From Methanoregula sp. (lineage in GTDB: Archaea > Halobacteriota > Methanomicrobia > Methanomicrobiales > Methanospirillaceae), in NCBI GenBank assembly GCA_013331015.1, contig DUHF01000043.1:1-5487 (forward strand): a stretch of 5,487 nt of DNA, read 5' to 3'. Both the position numbers and the translations under genes were made by a program. Within the stretch, counting starts at the first letter, position 1, and the number at the start of each line of letters is the position of its first letter. This document shows, piece after piece, positions 1 to 5,461 of this stretch. Below the pieces are notes generated by a model. That model was not told the DNA's origin and did not search any database. It was given only the letters and a program-made list of their open reading frames with translations.

Positions 1-737
1 GTGGCGAAGCGATGATGGTCTGTGCGGTGCGGGATATCTCAGAACGCACCCGGACGATGCAGGCGCTTCTCCAGGCCAACCGCAAACTCCACCTCCTCTC
101 TACGGTAACACGGCATGACATCAACAACCAGCTCACCTCCCTGTATGGCAACATTGAGCTTGCAAAGCAGCGGACCCGGGATCCCGCATTGTCCACTATT
201 TTTACGCGTGAGGAGATTGCAGCAGAAGCGATCCGGCAGCTTATCGCGTTCACTCGGGATTACCAGGATGTTGGTGGCCAGGAACCCCAGTGGCAGAACC
301 TTGACGGGATCTTAAGGCGGGTTATTGCCCTCACTTCGCCTGCCGCACTCAGCACCAGTGCCGACGTGGATGCGCTGGAGGTCTTCTCCGACCCTATGCT
401 TGAGAAGGTGTTCTTCAATCTCATGGATAACACCCTGCGCCACGGCAGGACGGCAACCGCGATCCGGATCTCCCACCGGTTCACCACTACTGGTGCGGTC
501 GTGATTTATGAGGATAACGGGGTGGGGATCCCATACAGTGACAAGGAACAGATCTTCGACCGCGGGATCGGGCAGAATACCGGGTATGGCCTTTTCATCG
601 CCCGGGAGGTTCTCGGCATCACCGGAATGTCGATTCGCGAGACCGGGACGCCCGGTGAAGGGGCCCGGTTCGAGATCCTGATCCCGGAAGGGCAGTGGCG
701 GATCCTTCACGGGGACCATCGGGTTCCCCCGGGGTGA
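1..737 (+). CDS. PAS-linked sensor histidine kinase, C-terminal part (5' end outside window)
   Basis: This is the kinase core of a two-component sensor that autophosphorylates on histidine and passes phosphate to a response regulator. The frame is open to the left edge (first full codon at base 3). Numbering from the first ATG at 12, residues 4-12 (CAVRDISER) are the usual last strand of a PAS domain, so that ATG is internal and the true start is off-window. The H-box is RHDINNQL with phospho-acceptor His35. A helical dimerisation segment follows (about 36-85), then the ATPase domain: N-box around Asn140 (FFNLMDN), G1 box DNGVGIP (168-174), F-box IFDRG (181-185) and G2 box GYGLFIARE (191-199). 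Residues 226-241 are a tail past the usual domain end. No membrane segment is visible in this part. The stop is TGA at 735-737. The signal sensed cannot be told from here, and no response regulator is adjacent on the right. Confidence 0.93.
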   Translation, partial: GEAMMVCAVRDISERTRTMQALLQANRKLHLLSTVTRHDINNQLTSLYGNIELAKQRTRDPALSTIFTREEIAAEAIRQLIAFTRDYQDVGGQEPQWQNLDGILRRVIALTSPAALSTSADVDALEVFSDPMLEKVFFNLMDNTLRHGRTATAIRISHRFTTTGAVVIYEDNGVGIPYSDKEQIFDRGIGQNTGYGLFIAREVLGITGMSIRETGTPGEGARFEILIPEGQWRILHGDHRVPPG

Positions 738-752
738 TCCGGTTCCCCCGGA
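722..752. repeat. 11-bp direct repeat GGTTCCCCCGG with small hairpin at kinase gene end
   Basis: GGTTCCCCCGG occurs at 722-732 and again at 741-751, 19 bases apart. The first copy encodes the last residues of the kinase and the second lies just past its stop. Two overlapping dyads are present: the palindrome CCCCGGGG at 727-734, and a hairpin with stem TCCGG (738-742) / CCGGA (748-752) and a 5-base loop. No T-run follows, so a terminator role is only a possibility. It could also be a local slippage duplication that extended the kinase C-terminus. Confidence 0.5.
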
Positions 753-760
753 CACGGCAG

Positions 761-768
761 CTTTAATG
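761..768 (+). promoter_or_regulatory. weak TATA-like element upstream of the zinc-ribbon gene
   Basis: CTTTAATG is the most AT-rich stretch in the 83-bp gap between the kinase stop and the ATG at 821. It ends 52 bases before that ATG. An archaeal start site about 25 bases downstream would leave a leader of roughly 27 nt, enough to hold the ribosome binding site at 811-814. The match to an archaeal TATA box is poor and the call rests mainly on position. Confidence 0.25.
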
Positions 769-810
769 GGAATTCAGGTAAAAGTTCAAGGGTAAACCCC
801 GGATACGGGC

Positions 811-814
811 AGGT
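811..814 (+). promoter_or_regulatory. ribosome binding site for the zinc-ribbon gene
   Basis: AGGT, within GGCAGGT, lies 6 bases before the ATG at 821 and matches part of the archaeal anti-Shine-Dalgarno complement GGAGGTGATC. It is short but correctly placed, which supports the 821 start. Confidence 0.5.
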
Positions 815-820
815 ACAACC

Positions 821-1207
821 ATGTTCGAACGGTTCTTGTCCCGCGACACCAGCGGCACCATCAAAGGTCTCACCCTCGAGTGGCAATGCCCGGACTGTGC
901 CGGCCTGAACTTCCGGATCCTGAGCCGGGGAAGTCGATCTGCGGGCGAATATCCCACGCACTGCCGGTACTGCAAGGCAAAGTTCCGTGTCCTCTTTACG
1001 CCGCCCAACCGCCCGGTTGAAGGGGAAGATAATTTCATGGACCCGCTGGATGCAGAAGACTTCTCCGAAGATGAAGAGACGGACATGATCCGGGATTTTG
1101 CGGAGATTGCCGCGCTCCGGGCAGATGCCGCCCCGCAAAAGACGATCCTTGAAAAAGAAAAAGCGCTGGAATTAAAGATTGATTTTGCCCGGCGCCGGAG
1201 ACGCTGA
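821..1207 (+). CDS. Small protein with two CxxC pairs (zinc-ribbon-like), function unknown
   Basis: I do not recognise this 128-residue protein. Its N-terminal half has two Cys pairs, Cys23/Cys26 (CPDC) and Cys48/Cys51 (CRYC), separated by 21 residues. Each is preceded by an aromatic or polar residue and followed by a hydrophobic strand (NFRIL, FRVLF). That is the layout of a zinc ribbon able to bind one metal ion. Residues 67-92 are strongly acidic (Asp/Glu-rich, with EDEET). The C-terminal third is charged and probably helical, and it ends in five consecutive arginines. There is no signal peptide or membrane segment, so it should be cytoplasmic. The gene stands alone, 83 bp after the kinase, and converges on uspA with an 18-bp gap. 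Zinc ribbons with acidic and basic tails often bind nucleic acid or protein partners, but nothing here fixes a function. Codon use is typical for the window and favours a real gene. Confidence 0.8.
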   Translation: MFERFLSRDTSGTIKGLTLEWQCPDCAGLNFRILSRGSRSAGEYPTHCRYCKAKFRVLFTPPNRPVEGEDNFMDPLDAEDFSEDEETDMIRDFAEIAALRADAAPQKTILEKEKALELKIDFARRRRR

Positions 1208-1225
1208 GATCTCTTATTCCATGGA

Positions 1226-1657
1226 TTATTTTACCACGAGGATCCGGCAGGGTGCCGACCGGATAACGCTCTCTGCCACACTGCCGAGAAGGAGACGTTC
1301 GATGCCCTTCTTCCCCTGCGTTCCAATAACGATGAGATCGATTGTGTGTTCGGTTGCATACTTGACAATCTGTGCTGCCGGGTGGCCTTCGAGAATGACC
1401 GTCTCAAGGGTAATGCCGGCAGCCTTTGATTTGACCTGGGCAAGTGCGGTGGCAGCCTCGCTCTGCAACAGGGCCCACGCGTCCGCAGCAGAAGCTCCTG
1501 CCGATGCGGACTCAAAGATGCCGATGTCGATGACATAGATGGCATGGACCTCCGCTTTGCATTCGCGGCCAATCCGCAGTGCCTCGGCAATCGCCGGCTT
1601 GTTCTTCTCCGACCCGTCGGTTGCAACCAGTATCTTTTCAAAGAGTTTTTGCGTCAT
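1226..1657 (-). CDS. Universal stress protein, UspA family (single domain, ATP-binding type)
   Basis: This is a 143-residue single Usp domain, the usual length for the family. The N-terminus KILVATDGS places the conserved Asp at residue 14 on the first strand. The ATP-binding signature G-x2-G-x9-G-S is complete: Gly112, Gly115, Gly125 and Ser126. It is followed by SVAESVIRSAPCRILVV, the standard last helix and strand. The protein is therefore probably a nucleotide-binding cytoplasmic dimer, not the non-ATP-binding type. I chose the ATG at 1657 because AAGGA lies 7 bases upstream. A TTG start at 1687 would add ten residues that are not part of the fold. The gene lies on the same strand as the folate operon, 120 bp beyond its last stop, and probably has its own promoter. 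Such proteins are linked to stress survival, but the specific role is unknown. Confidence 0.93.
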   Translation of the reverse strand: MTQKLFEKILVATDGSEKNKPAIAEALRIGRECKAEVHAIYVIDIGIFESASAGASAADAWALLQSEAATALAQVKSKAAGITLETVILEGHPAAQIVKYATEHTIDLIVIGTQGKKGIERLLLGSVAESVIRSAPCRILVVK

Positions 1658-1664
1658 GGTATTT

Positions 1665-1669
1665 TCCTT
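1665..1669 (-). promoter_or_regulatory. ribosome binding site deciding the uspA start
   Basis: The minus-strand sequence AAGGA (inside AAAAGGAAAA) ends 7 bases before the ATG at 1657. It selects that codon over the in-frame upstream TTG at 1687. Confidence 0.7.
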
Positions 1670-1710
1670 TTGATAGTTTTGTTCCAACGTGATAATCTCG
1701 CGCTTCTCTT

Positions 1711-1718
1711 TAATACCT
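1711..1718 (-). promoter_or_regulatory. candidate promoter element of uspA (AGGTATTA)
   Basis: On the minus strand, AGGTATTA followed by AAG is the best TATA-like stretch upstream of uspA. It ends 53 bases before the ATG, which would put transcription start near 1685 and leave a leader of about 28 nt containing the ribosome binding site. The same 8-mer occurs upstream of glyA. The element coincides with one arm of the hairpin at 1713-1748. Confidence 0.35.
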
Positions 1719-1748
1719 CTTGCGGATACGACCGAATCCGTGAGGTAT
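1713..1748. repeat. imperfect hairpin between the folate operon and uspA
   Basis: The outer arms ATACCTC (1713-1719) and GAGGTAT (1742-1748) are perfectly complementary. Nested inside are CGGAT (1723-1727) and ATCCG (1736-1740) around the 8-base loop ACGACCGA. In a plus-strand RNA a G-U pair (1722/1741) would join the two stems, leaving a 2-base bulge. This gives about 12 Watson-Crick pairs in 36 bases. It starts 29 bases past the last stop of the operon and overlaps the candidate uspA promoter. No T-run follows on the minus strand. Possible roles are a protein-binding dyad controlling uspA, an RNA 3' end for the operon, or chance. Confidence 0.5.
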
Positions 1749-1777
1749 GGTGGAGGGCATGGATGAACCGTGCCCGC

Positions 1778-2551
1778 TCACTTCCGCCCTTTGGCAAAGA
1801 CGCCCATGAAGAGGCACTCGTCAGCGGCGATGGACTCGACCCCGATGAGGTCATCTGATCCGGGCAGCCCGAGCCCCCGGACAATGGCGGCAGGGGTGCA
1901 CTCGTCCGCCTCGCCCATGACGAGTTCTGCGGCTGAAGTGATGTTGTCGGCGACGGCCCTTTTTGTGACCTCGAGTTTCCGGCCGAAGAGATCGCTTCTG
2001 CCCCGGTCATCGATGACCGAGGGGATGCCGGCACAACCGATGGCAACCCCGCTGCACCCGGAGCGCATTGCGTGTGTCCGGCTGTCGGCAACGATTACCC
2101 CAATCTTTGCCCCGGTCGCCTGTTCGATTTCGTTCCTTATCCGCCAGGCACTGGCATTGGGATCCTTTGGGAGCGGGGTGACGCAGCCGGGCGGGGCATT
2201 GGAGGCATCCACGCCGGCATTCGGGAGGAGCGTCCCGCCTTTCATGCAGAGGAGGAACCCGGGGATGCCCCCGACAATGGAATCGCTCTCGCGGAGGACC
2301 ACCTCGGTTGCTGCCGCATCCATGCCGTACTTCTCCGCAAGGTGGCGGGCGCGTGGCGTGGGGGTGATATCTTCAAGTCGGATCACGTTGCCCTCCGCAG
2401 TGGCGACGGCAGTCTCTGCAAGGACGAGGATGTCGCCGTCCAAAAACCCCCCGCAGGCCGTCATGGCCGCAGCGATGATCCGTTCAGGAAGAGGATCGTC
2501 CGGAGCGATGATGCCTGTTGCAAGGGCAAAGACAGTAAATGAGCGGTTCAT
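1778..2551 (-). CDS. CofE-family gamma-glutamyl ligase (coenzyme F420-0:L-glutamate ligase-like; candidate folate glutamyl ligase)
   Basis: CofE uses GTP to add gamma-linked L-glutamate to F420-0. This 257-residue protein has the family length and blocks: GDILVLAETAVATAEG (39-54), the Glu88-Ser89 pair, NAGVDASN (111-118), LPKDPNASAWRIR (127-139), DDRG (181-184) followed by SDLFG, and ELVMGEADE (209-217). Asp115 and Asp156 occupy positions I expect to bind metal. The segment usually written D-T-x-G-R-x-x-R-x-G reads DSRTHAMRSG here (156-165), which marks a subfamily apart from textbook CofE. The ATG overlaps the folP stop as ATGA, and GGTGA sits 7 bases upstream, so it is translated with folP as the last gene of a tetrahydrofolate operon. 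That context raises the alternative that it glutamylates dihydropteroate or folate, replacing FolC. The family call is firm. The substrate is open, so no symbol is given. Confidence 0.87.
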   Translation of the reverse strand: MNRSFTVFALATGIIAPDDPLPERIIAAAMTACGGFLDGDILVLAETAVATAEGNVIRLEDITPTPRARHLAEKYGMDAAATEVVLRESDSIVGGIPGFLLCMKGGTLLPNAGVDASNAPPGCVTPLPKDPNASAWRIRNEIEQATGAKIGVIVADSRTHAMRSGCSGVAIGCAGIPSVIDDRGRSDLFGRKLEVTKRAVADNITSAAELVMGEADECTPAAIVRGLGLPGSDDLIGVESIAADECLFMGVFAKGRK

Positions 2552-3360
2552 CCCTGCTTCACCAGACGCTCGTATACCCGGATAGTGTCGACGGTCTCAC
2601 GGACATCGTGCGTCCGTACCATGGACGCCCCTTTCTCCAGGAGTGTCAGGGTGACGGCAAGGCTCCCGGCAAGCCGGTCCTGCGGCTCCCGGCTGACGAG
2701 ATCGCCGATGAAGCTCTTGCGGGAGACCGCGGCAAGGACCGGACGGTCGTACTTCAGGAAGCTCTCGAAGTTCCGGCAGATCTCCCAGTCGTCATCGAAC
2801 GACCGCAGCGGAACCCAGAGCCCGACCGCAGGATCGAGGACATAGTTGTCCACGCCGGCATCCGCGCACCGCTTCACGACATTGGCGAGAGCCGCGTGGG
2901 TTGCGTCAAGCCCGACGGCATCTCCCGGCTGGTAGTCGGTAGCCATCAGGATGGCGGGGAGTCCGGCATCGGCTACCCGTTTTGCATAGGCGGGGGATGC
3001 GAACCCGGTGATGTCATTGACGGCATGGATATCGTGCTTTACGCAGGCGTCCAGCACCCACGGGCTCATGGTGTCGACCGAGATGGTGAACCCGGTGCCG
3101 TCGAGTTCTTTGAGTGCGGCATCGATCCGTTCAGCCTCCATGGTCTGGCTGATGGCCTGTGCATGGGGAGCGGTGCTCCGTGCACCGACATCGATGATAT
3201 CGGCCCCGGCCTCCACCATCTCCACGGCCTTTTGGTGGATCTCGTTTGTCGGGATGAAGGAGTCGTTGTAGAAGGATTCCGGGGAGCAGTTGATGACGCC
3301 CATAACCCGGACGGGGGCGTCTCCCCCGATATCGGTCTTGTTTATTCTGCACTGCCGCAT
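2548..3360 (-). CDS. folP: Dihydropteroate synthase family protein
   Basis: The family condenses dihydrohydroxymethylpterin diphosphate with p-aminobenzoate to form dihydropteroate, as a cytoplasmic TIM barrel. The 270-residue length is normal. Barrel motifs appear in order: VMGVINCSPESF (19-30, pterin-site loop 1), ADIIDVGARSTAP (53-65, loop 2), SVDT (94-97), NDITG (115-119), LDPAVG (175-180), SRKSF (213-217, with the conserved Lys215) and RTHDV (239-243). Loop 2 reads S-T-A-P where bacterial enzymes have S-T-R-P, and loop 1 has Ser26 where Thr is common. These changes leave room for another arylamine, such as the ribofuranosyl-aniline used for methanopterin. The ATG at 3360 is supported by AAGGAG 5 bases upstream. 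It lies inside the 3' end of folD (19-nt overlap), implying coupled translation. Its TGA overlaps the next gene's ATG. Confidence 0.9.
   Translation of the reverse strand: MRQCRINKTDIGGDAPVRVMGVINCSPESFYNDSFIPTNEIHQKAVEMVEAGADIIDVGARSTAPHAQAISQTMEAERIDAALKELDGTGFTISVDTMSPWVLDACVKHDIHAVNDITGFASPAYAKRVADAGLPAILMATDYQPGDAVGLDATHAALANVVKRCADAGVDNYVLDPAVGLWVPLRSFDDDWEICRNFESFLKYDRPVLAAVSRKSFIGDLVSREPQDRLAGSLAVTLTLLEKGASMVRTHDVRETVDTIRVYERLVKQG
2559..2563 (-). promoter_or_regulatory. ribosome binding site of the CofE-family gene
   Basis: The minus-strand sequence GGTGA lies 7 bases before the ATG at 2551, within the last codons of folP. It matches the anti-Shine-Dalgarno complement and fixes the start at the ATGA overlap. 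Confidence 0.6.
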
Positions 3361-4190
3361 GCGTGCTCCTTTGCTGCCCGGAAGGTGTTCTCCATCAGGG
3401 TGGCGATGGTCATGGGTCCGACCCCGCCGGGGACCGGTGTTATCGCCGAGGCGATCCCGCTCACGGCAGCAAAGTCCACGTCGCCAACCAGTTTGCCGTC
3501 CAGCTGGTTGATGCCCACATCGATGACCACCGCGCCAGGCTTTACCATGGCAGGGGTGATGAAATGGGCTTTTCCAACCGCAGAGATGAGGATATCTGCC
3601 CGCCTGAGCTCTCCGGCAAGATCCTGTGTCCTGCTGTGGCAGATGATAACCGTGGCGTCGGCATTCAGGAGCAACGCCGCCATGGGCCGGCCAACATCGA
3701 TACTCCTGCCAACCACTGCCGCCCGTGCACCGGTGAGCGGGACCTGGTACTCTTCAAGGAGCGTCATGATCCCTTTGGGGGTGCAGGACGAAAACCGGGG
3801 TTTTCCCGAGAAGAGGAGCCCCATGTTCTCCGGGTGGTACCCGTCCACGTCCTTTGCCGGGCTGATCGCATCGATGATCCGCTCGGTATCGATGCCCTTT
3901 GGCAGGGGCAGCTGCACGAGGATACCGTTGATGTCCGGGTCTGCGTTGAGCCTCCTGACTGCATCGAGGACTGCCTCGGTTGTCGTATCTGCAGGAAGCT
4001 CGATGCCCACAGAACCGATCCCTACCTGCTCGCAGGCCCGGTGCTTCATCCGGACATACATCTGGGACGCCGGATCGTTTCCCACGATCACGGTTGCGAG
4101 CCGGGGGTACAGGCCGGACTCCCCAATCTCCTCTTTGAGGAGTTCAAGGCGCTTCTCCGCGCATTTTTTTCCGTCAAGGATCGTGGTCAT
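3342..4190 (-). CDS. folD: Bifunctional methylenetetrahydrofolate dehydrogenase / methenyltetrahydrofolate cyclohydrolase
   Basis: FolD oxidises 5,10-methylene-THF to methenyl-THF with NAD(P)+ and hydrolyses it to 10-formyl-THF, in the cytoplasm as a homodimer. At 282 residues it matches bacterial FolD. The catalytic motif is YVRMK (45-49) with Lys49. The folate-binding blocks are GILVQLPLP (89-97) and KDVDGYHPENMG (113-124), followed by CTPKG (136-140). The Rossmann domain has VVGRSIDVGRPM (159-170), HSRT (185-188), VVIDVGIN (221-228) and TPVPGGVGPMT (251-261). The ATG at 4190 has GGAG 7 bases upstream and follows the glyA stop by 17 bases. Its 3' end overlaps folP by 19 bases. The enzyme is folate-specific in known cases. 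Methanogen energy metabolism uses unrelated methanopterin enzymes, so its presence implies a separate folate pool. All key residues are intact. Confidence 0.97.
   Translation of the reverse strand: MTTILDGKKCAEKRLELLKEEIGESGLYPRLATVIVGNDPASQMYVRMKHRACEQVGIGSVGIELPADTTTEAVLDAVRRLNADPDINGILVQLPLPKGIDTERIIDAISPAKDVDGYHPENMGLLFSGKPRFSSCTPKGIMTLLEEYQVPLTGARAAVVGRSIDVGRPMAALLLNADATVIICHSRTQDLAGELRRADILISAVGKAHFITPAMVKPGAVVIDVGINQLDGKLVGDVDFAAVSGIASAITPVPGGVGPMTIATLMENTFRAAKEHACGSAE
3366..3371 (-). promoter_or_regulatory. ribosome binding site of folP inside folD
   Basis: A strong AAGGAG on the minus strand lies 5 bases before the folP ATG at 3360, within the coding 3' end of folD. It decides the folP start and shows that the 19-nt gene overlap is real. 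Confidence 0.75.
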
Positions 4191-4197
4191 GGGGGTG

Positions 4198-4201
4198 CTC
4201 C
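4198..4201 (-). promoter_or_regulatory. ribosome binding site of folD
   Basis: GGAG on the minus strand lies 7 bases before the folD ATG at 4190, in the 17-nt gap after the glyA stop. Confidence 0.65.
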
Positions 4202-4207
4202 GCAGGG

Positions 4208-5446
4208 TTATTCGGGGTAGAGCGTAAACTTCGAAGACATGTCAACGACTTTTGCGTGAATGTCCTTAATCGTTGCCTCACTCTGGATGTTCTTGATGAC
4301 GGTTGCAATCCAGGAACCAATCAGGCGCATCTCGGCCTCTTTCATGCCCCGTGAGGTGACGGCGGGGGTGCCGACCCGGAGACCGCTCGTGATGAACGGG
4401 CTCTTGGTCTCGTTGGGGATGGTGTTCTTGTTGACCGTGATGCCGGCTTTCCCGAGTGCCGTCTCGGCTTCGAGGCCGGTGATGCCCTGCTCGGTTAAGT
4501 CAAGGAGCATGAGGTGGTTGTCGGTACCGCCGGAGACGAGCCGGAGGCCGTTTGCCATGAGCGTCTCAGCAAGCACTTTGGCGTTCCTGATGATCTGCTG
4601 GTTATATTCCTTGAATGAGGGTCTCAGGGCTTCCTCAAAACAGACTGCCTTTGCCGTGATGGTGTGCATCAGGGGGCCGCCCTGCATGCCGGGGAAGACT
4701 GCCTTGTCGATGGCAACCCCGAGATCGGCATTGCACATGATGGCGCCACCGCGGGGTCCGCGGAGGGTCTTGTGGGTGGTGGTTGTCGTATAGTTAACCA
4801 CGCCGACCGAGGTCGGGTGGAGACCGGTTGCCACAAGGCCGGCGATGTGGGCGATGTCAGCAAGGCAGACCGCGCCGACATCATCGGCAATCTCCTGGAA
4901 TGCTTTAAAGTCAATGGTGCGGGGGTAGGCCGAAGCACCGCAGACCATGATCTGGGGCTTCTCCTTCTTTGCCATCTCCGCTACCTGCCCGTAGTCGAGC
5001 ATCTCGGTTTTCGGGTCAACGCCATACTGGGCAACCTGGTAGAACTTGCCGGTGAAACTGACCGGGGAGCCGTGAGAAAGGTGGCCGCCCTGGTTGAGTT
5101 TCATGGAGAGGATCTTGTCTCCCAGCTTGATGGCTGCAAAATAGACCGCCATATTCGCCTGGGTGCCGGAGTGCGCCTGCACGTTGGCATACTCTGCCCC
5201 GAAGAGTTTTTTGAGCCGGTCGCGGGCAAGGTTCTCGGCCATATCGTGGAACTCGCAGCCGCCATAGTACCGCTTCCCGGGGTAGCCCTCGGCGTACTTG
5301 TTGGTCATGATCGATCCCATTGCTTCGAGTACCGCTCGCGAAACAACGTTCTCAGACGCGATCAGCTCCAGTCCGTTCACCTGGCGGAGCCTCTCCTTTT
5401 CAATGATATCTGCAATTGCTGGATCCGATTTTGCCAGATACGACAT
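4208..5446 (-). CDS. glyA: Serine hydroxymethyltransferase
   Basis: GlyA is a PLP enzyme that converts serine and a tetrahydropterin into glycine and the 5,10-methylene derivative, the main entry of one-carbon units into biosynthesis. All hallmarks are present in this 412-residue protein: LIASEN (28-33), YAEGYPGKRYYGG (51-63), HSGTQAN (92-98), HLSHG (122-126), Asp197 and His200 in ADIAHIAG, the PLP Schiff-base Lys226 in TTTTHKTLRGPRGG (221-234), and Arg357 in SGLRVGTPAVTSRG for the substrate carboxylate. The wording of these blocks and the length are those of the bacterial-type, folate-using enzyme, which agrees with folD next door. It is the first gene of the operon. The ATG at 5446 gives the standard N-terminus, but no ribosome binding site precedes it, so the message may be leaderless. 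A promoter-like region lies between it and the right edge. Confidence 0.98.
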   Translation of the reverse strand: MSYLAKSDPAIADIIEKERLRQVNGLELIASENVVSRAVLEAMGSIMTNKYAEGYPGKRYYGGCEFHDMAENLARDRLKKLFGAEYANVQAHSGTQANMAVYFAAIKLGDKILSMKLNQGGHLSHGSPVSFTGKFYQVAQYGVDPKTEMLDYGQVAEMAKKEKPQIMVCGASAYPRTIDFKAFQEIADDVGAVCLADIAHIAGLVATGLHPTSVGVVNYTTTTTHKTLRGPRGGAIMCNADLGVAIDKAVFPGMQGGPLMHTITAKAVCFEEALRPSFKEYNQQIIRNAKVLAETLMANGLRLVSGGTDNHLMLLDLTEQGITGLEAETALGKAGITVNKNTIPNETKSPFITSGLRVGTPAVTSRGMKEAEMRLIGSWIATVIKNIQSEATIKDIHAKVVDMSSKFTLYPE

Positions 5447-5461
5447 ATGGAGAAGCGTTCG

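Larger units (their letters stand above)
1778..5446 (-). other. Four-gene tetrahydrofolate operon: glyA-folD-folP-CofE-like
   Basis: All four genes are on the minus strand, with junctions of 17 nt (glyA/folD), a 19-nt overlap (folD/folP) and a 4-nt overlap (folP/CofE-like). Three internal ribosome binding sites are present, and no promoter-sized gap exists inside. Co-transcription from the region just right of glyA is a strong inference from spacing. The content covers loading (glyA), interconversion (folD) and assembly (folP, possibly the ligase) of a folate-type C1 carrier. Dihydrofolate reductase, pterin synthesis and p-aminobenzoate genes are not in the window. Confidence 0.85.

Noticed and set aside
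12..14. ATG at 12 as the true start of the histidine kinase
   Set aside because: The following residues are the end of a PAS domain (VRDISER) and the frame is open to the left edge, so the gene is truncated by the window.
312..1138. Minus-strand open frames beneath the kinase and zinc-ribbon genes
   Set aside because: They overlap well-supported plus-strand genes and have no motifs, and their ends ignore gene boundaries.
1206..1213. GAGATCTC palindrome between the converging genes as a bidirectional terminator
   Set aside because: It is only 8 bp with no loop and no clean T-run on either side, and it overlaps a stop codon. Chance is enough to explain it.
1658..1687. TTG start giving a uspA product ten residues longer
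   Set aside because: The ATG at 1657 has a well-spaced AAGGA and gives the normal family N-terminus.
1654..2091. Minus-strand frame spanning the CofE-like 3' end and the intergenic hairpin
   Set aside because: It is out of frame with the CofE-like gene, rich in Ser and Pro, and has no convincing start signal.
1770..2585. Plus-strand open frames antisense to the CofE-like gene (271 and 156 codons)
   Set aside because: Ser/Pro/Arg-rich low-information translations lying over a conserved family protein on the minus strand.
2539..4227. A 562-codon open frame on the plus strand, antisense to folP and folD
   Set aside because: The opposite strand encodes two complete, motif-perfect enzymes over the same bases. 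The antisense product has no recognisable domain and is a GC-rich codon shadow.
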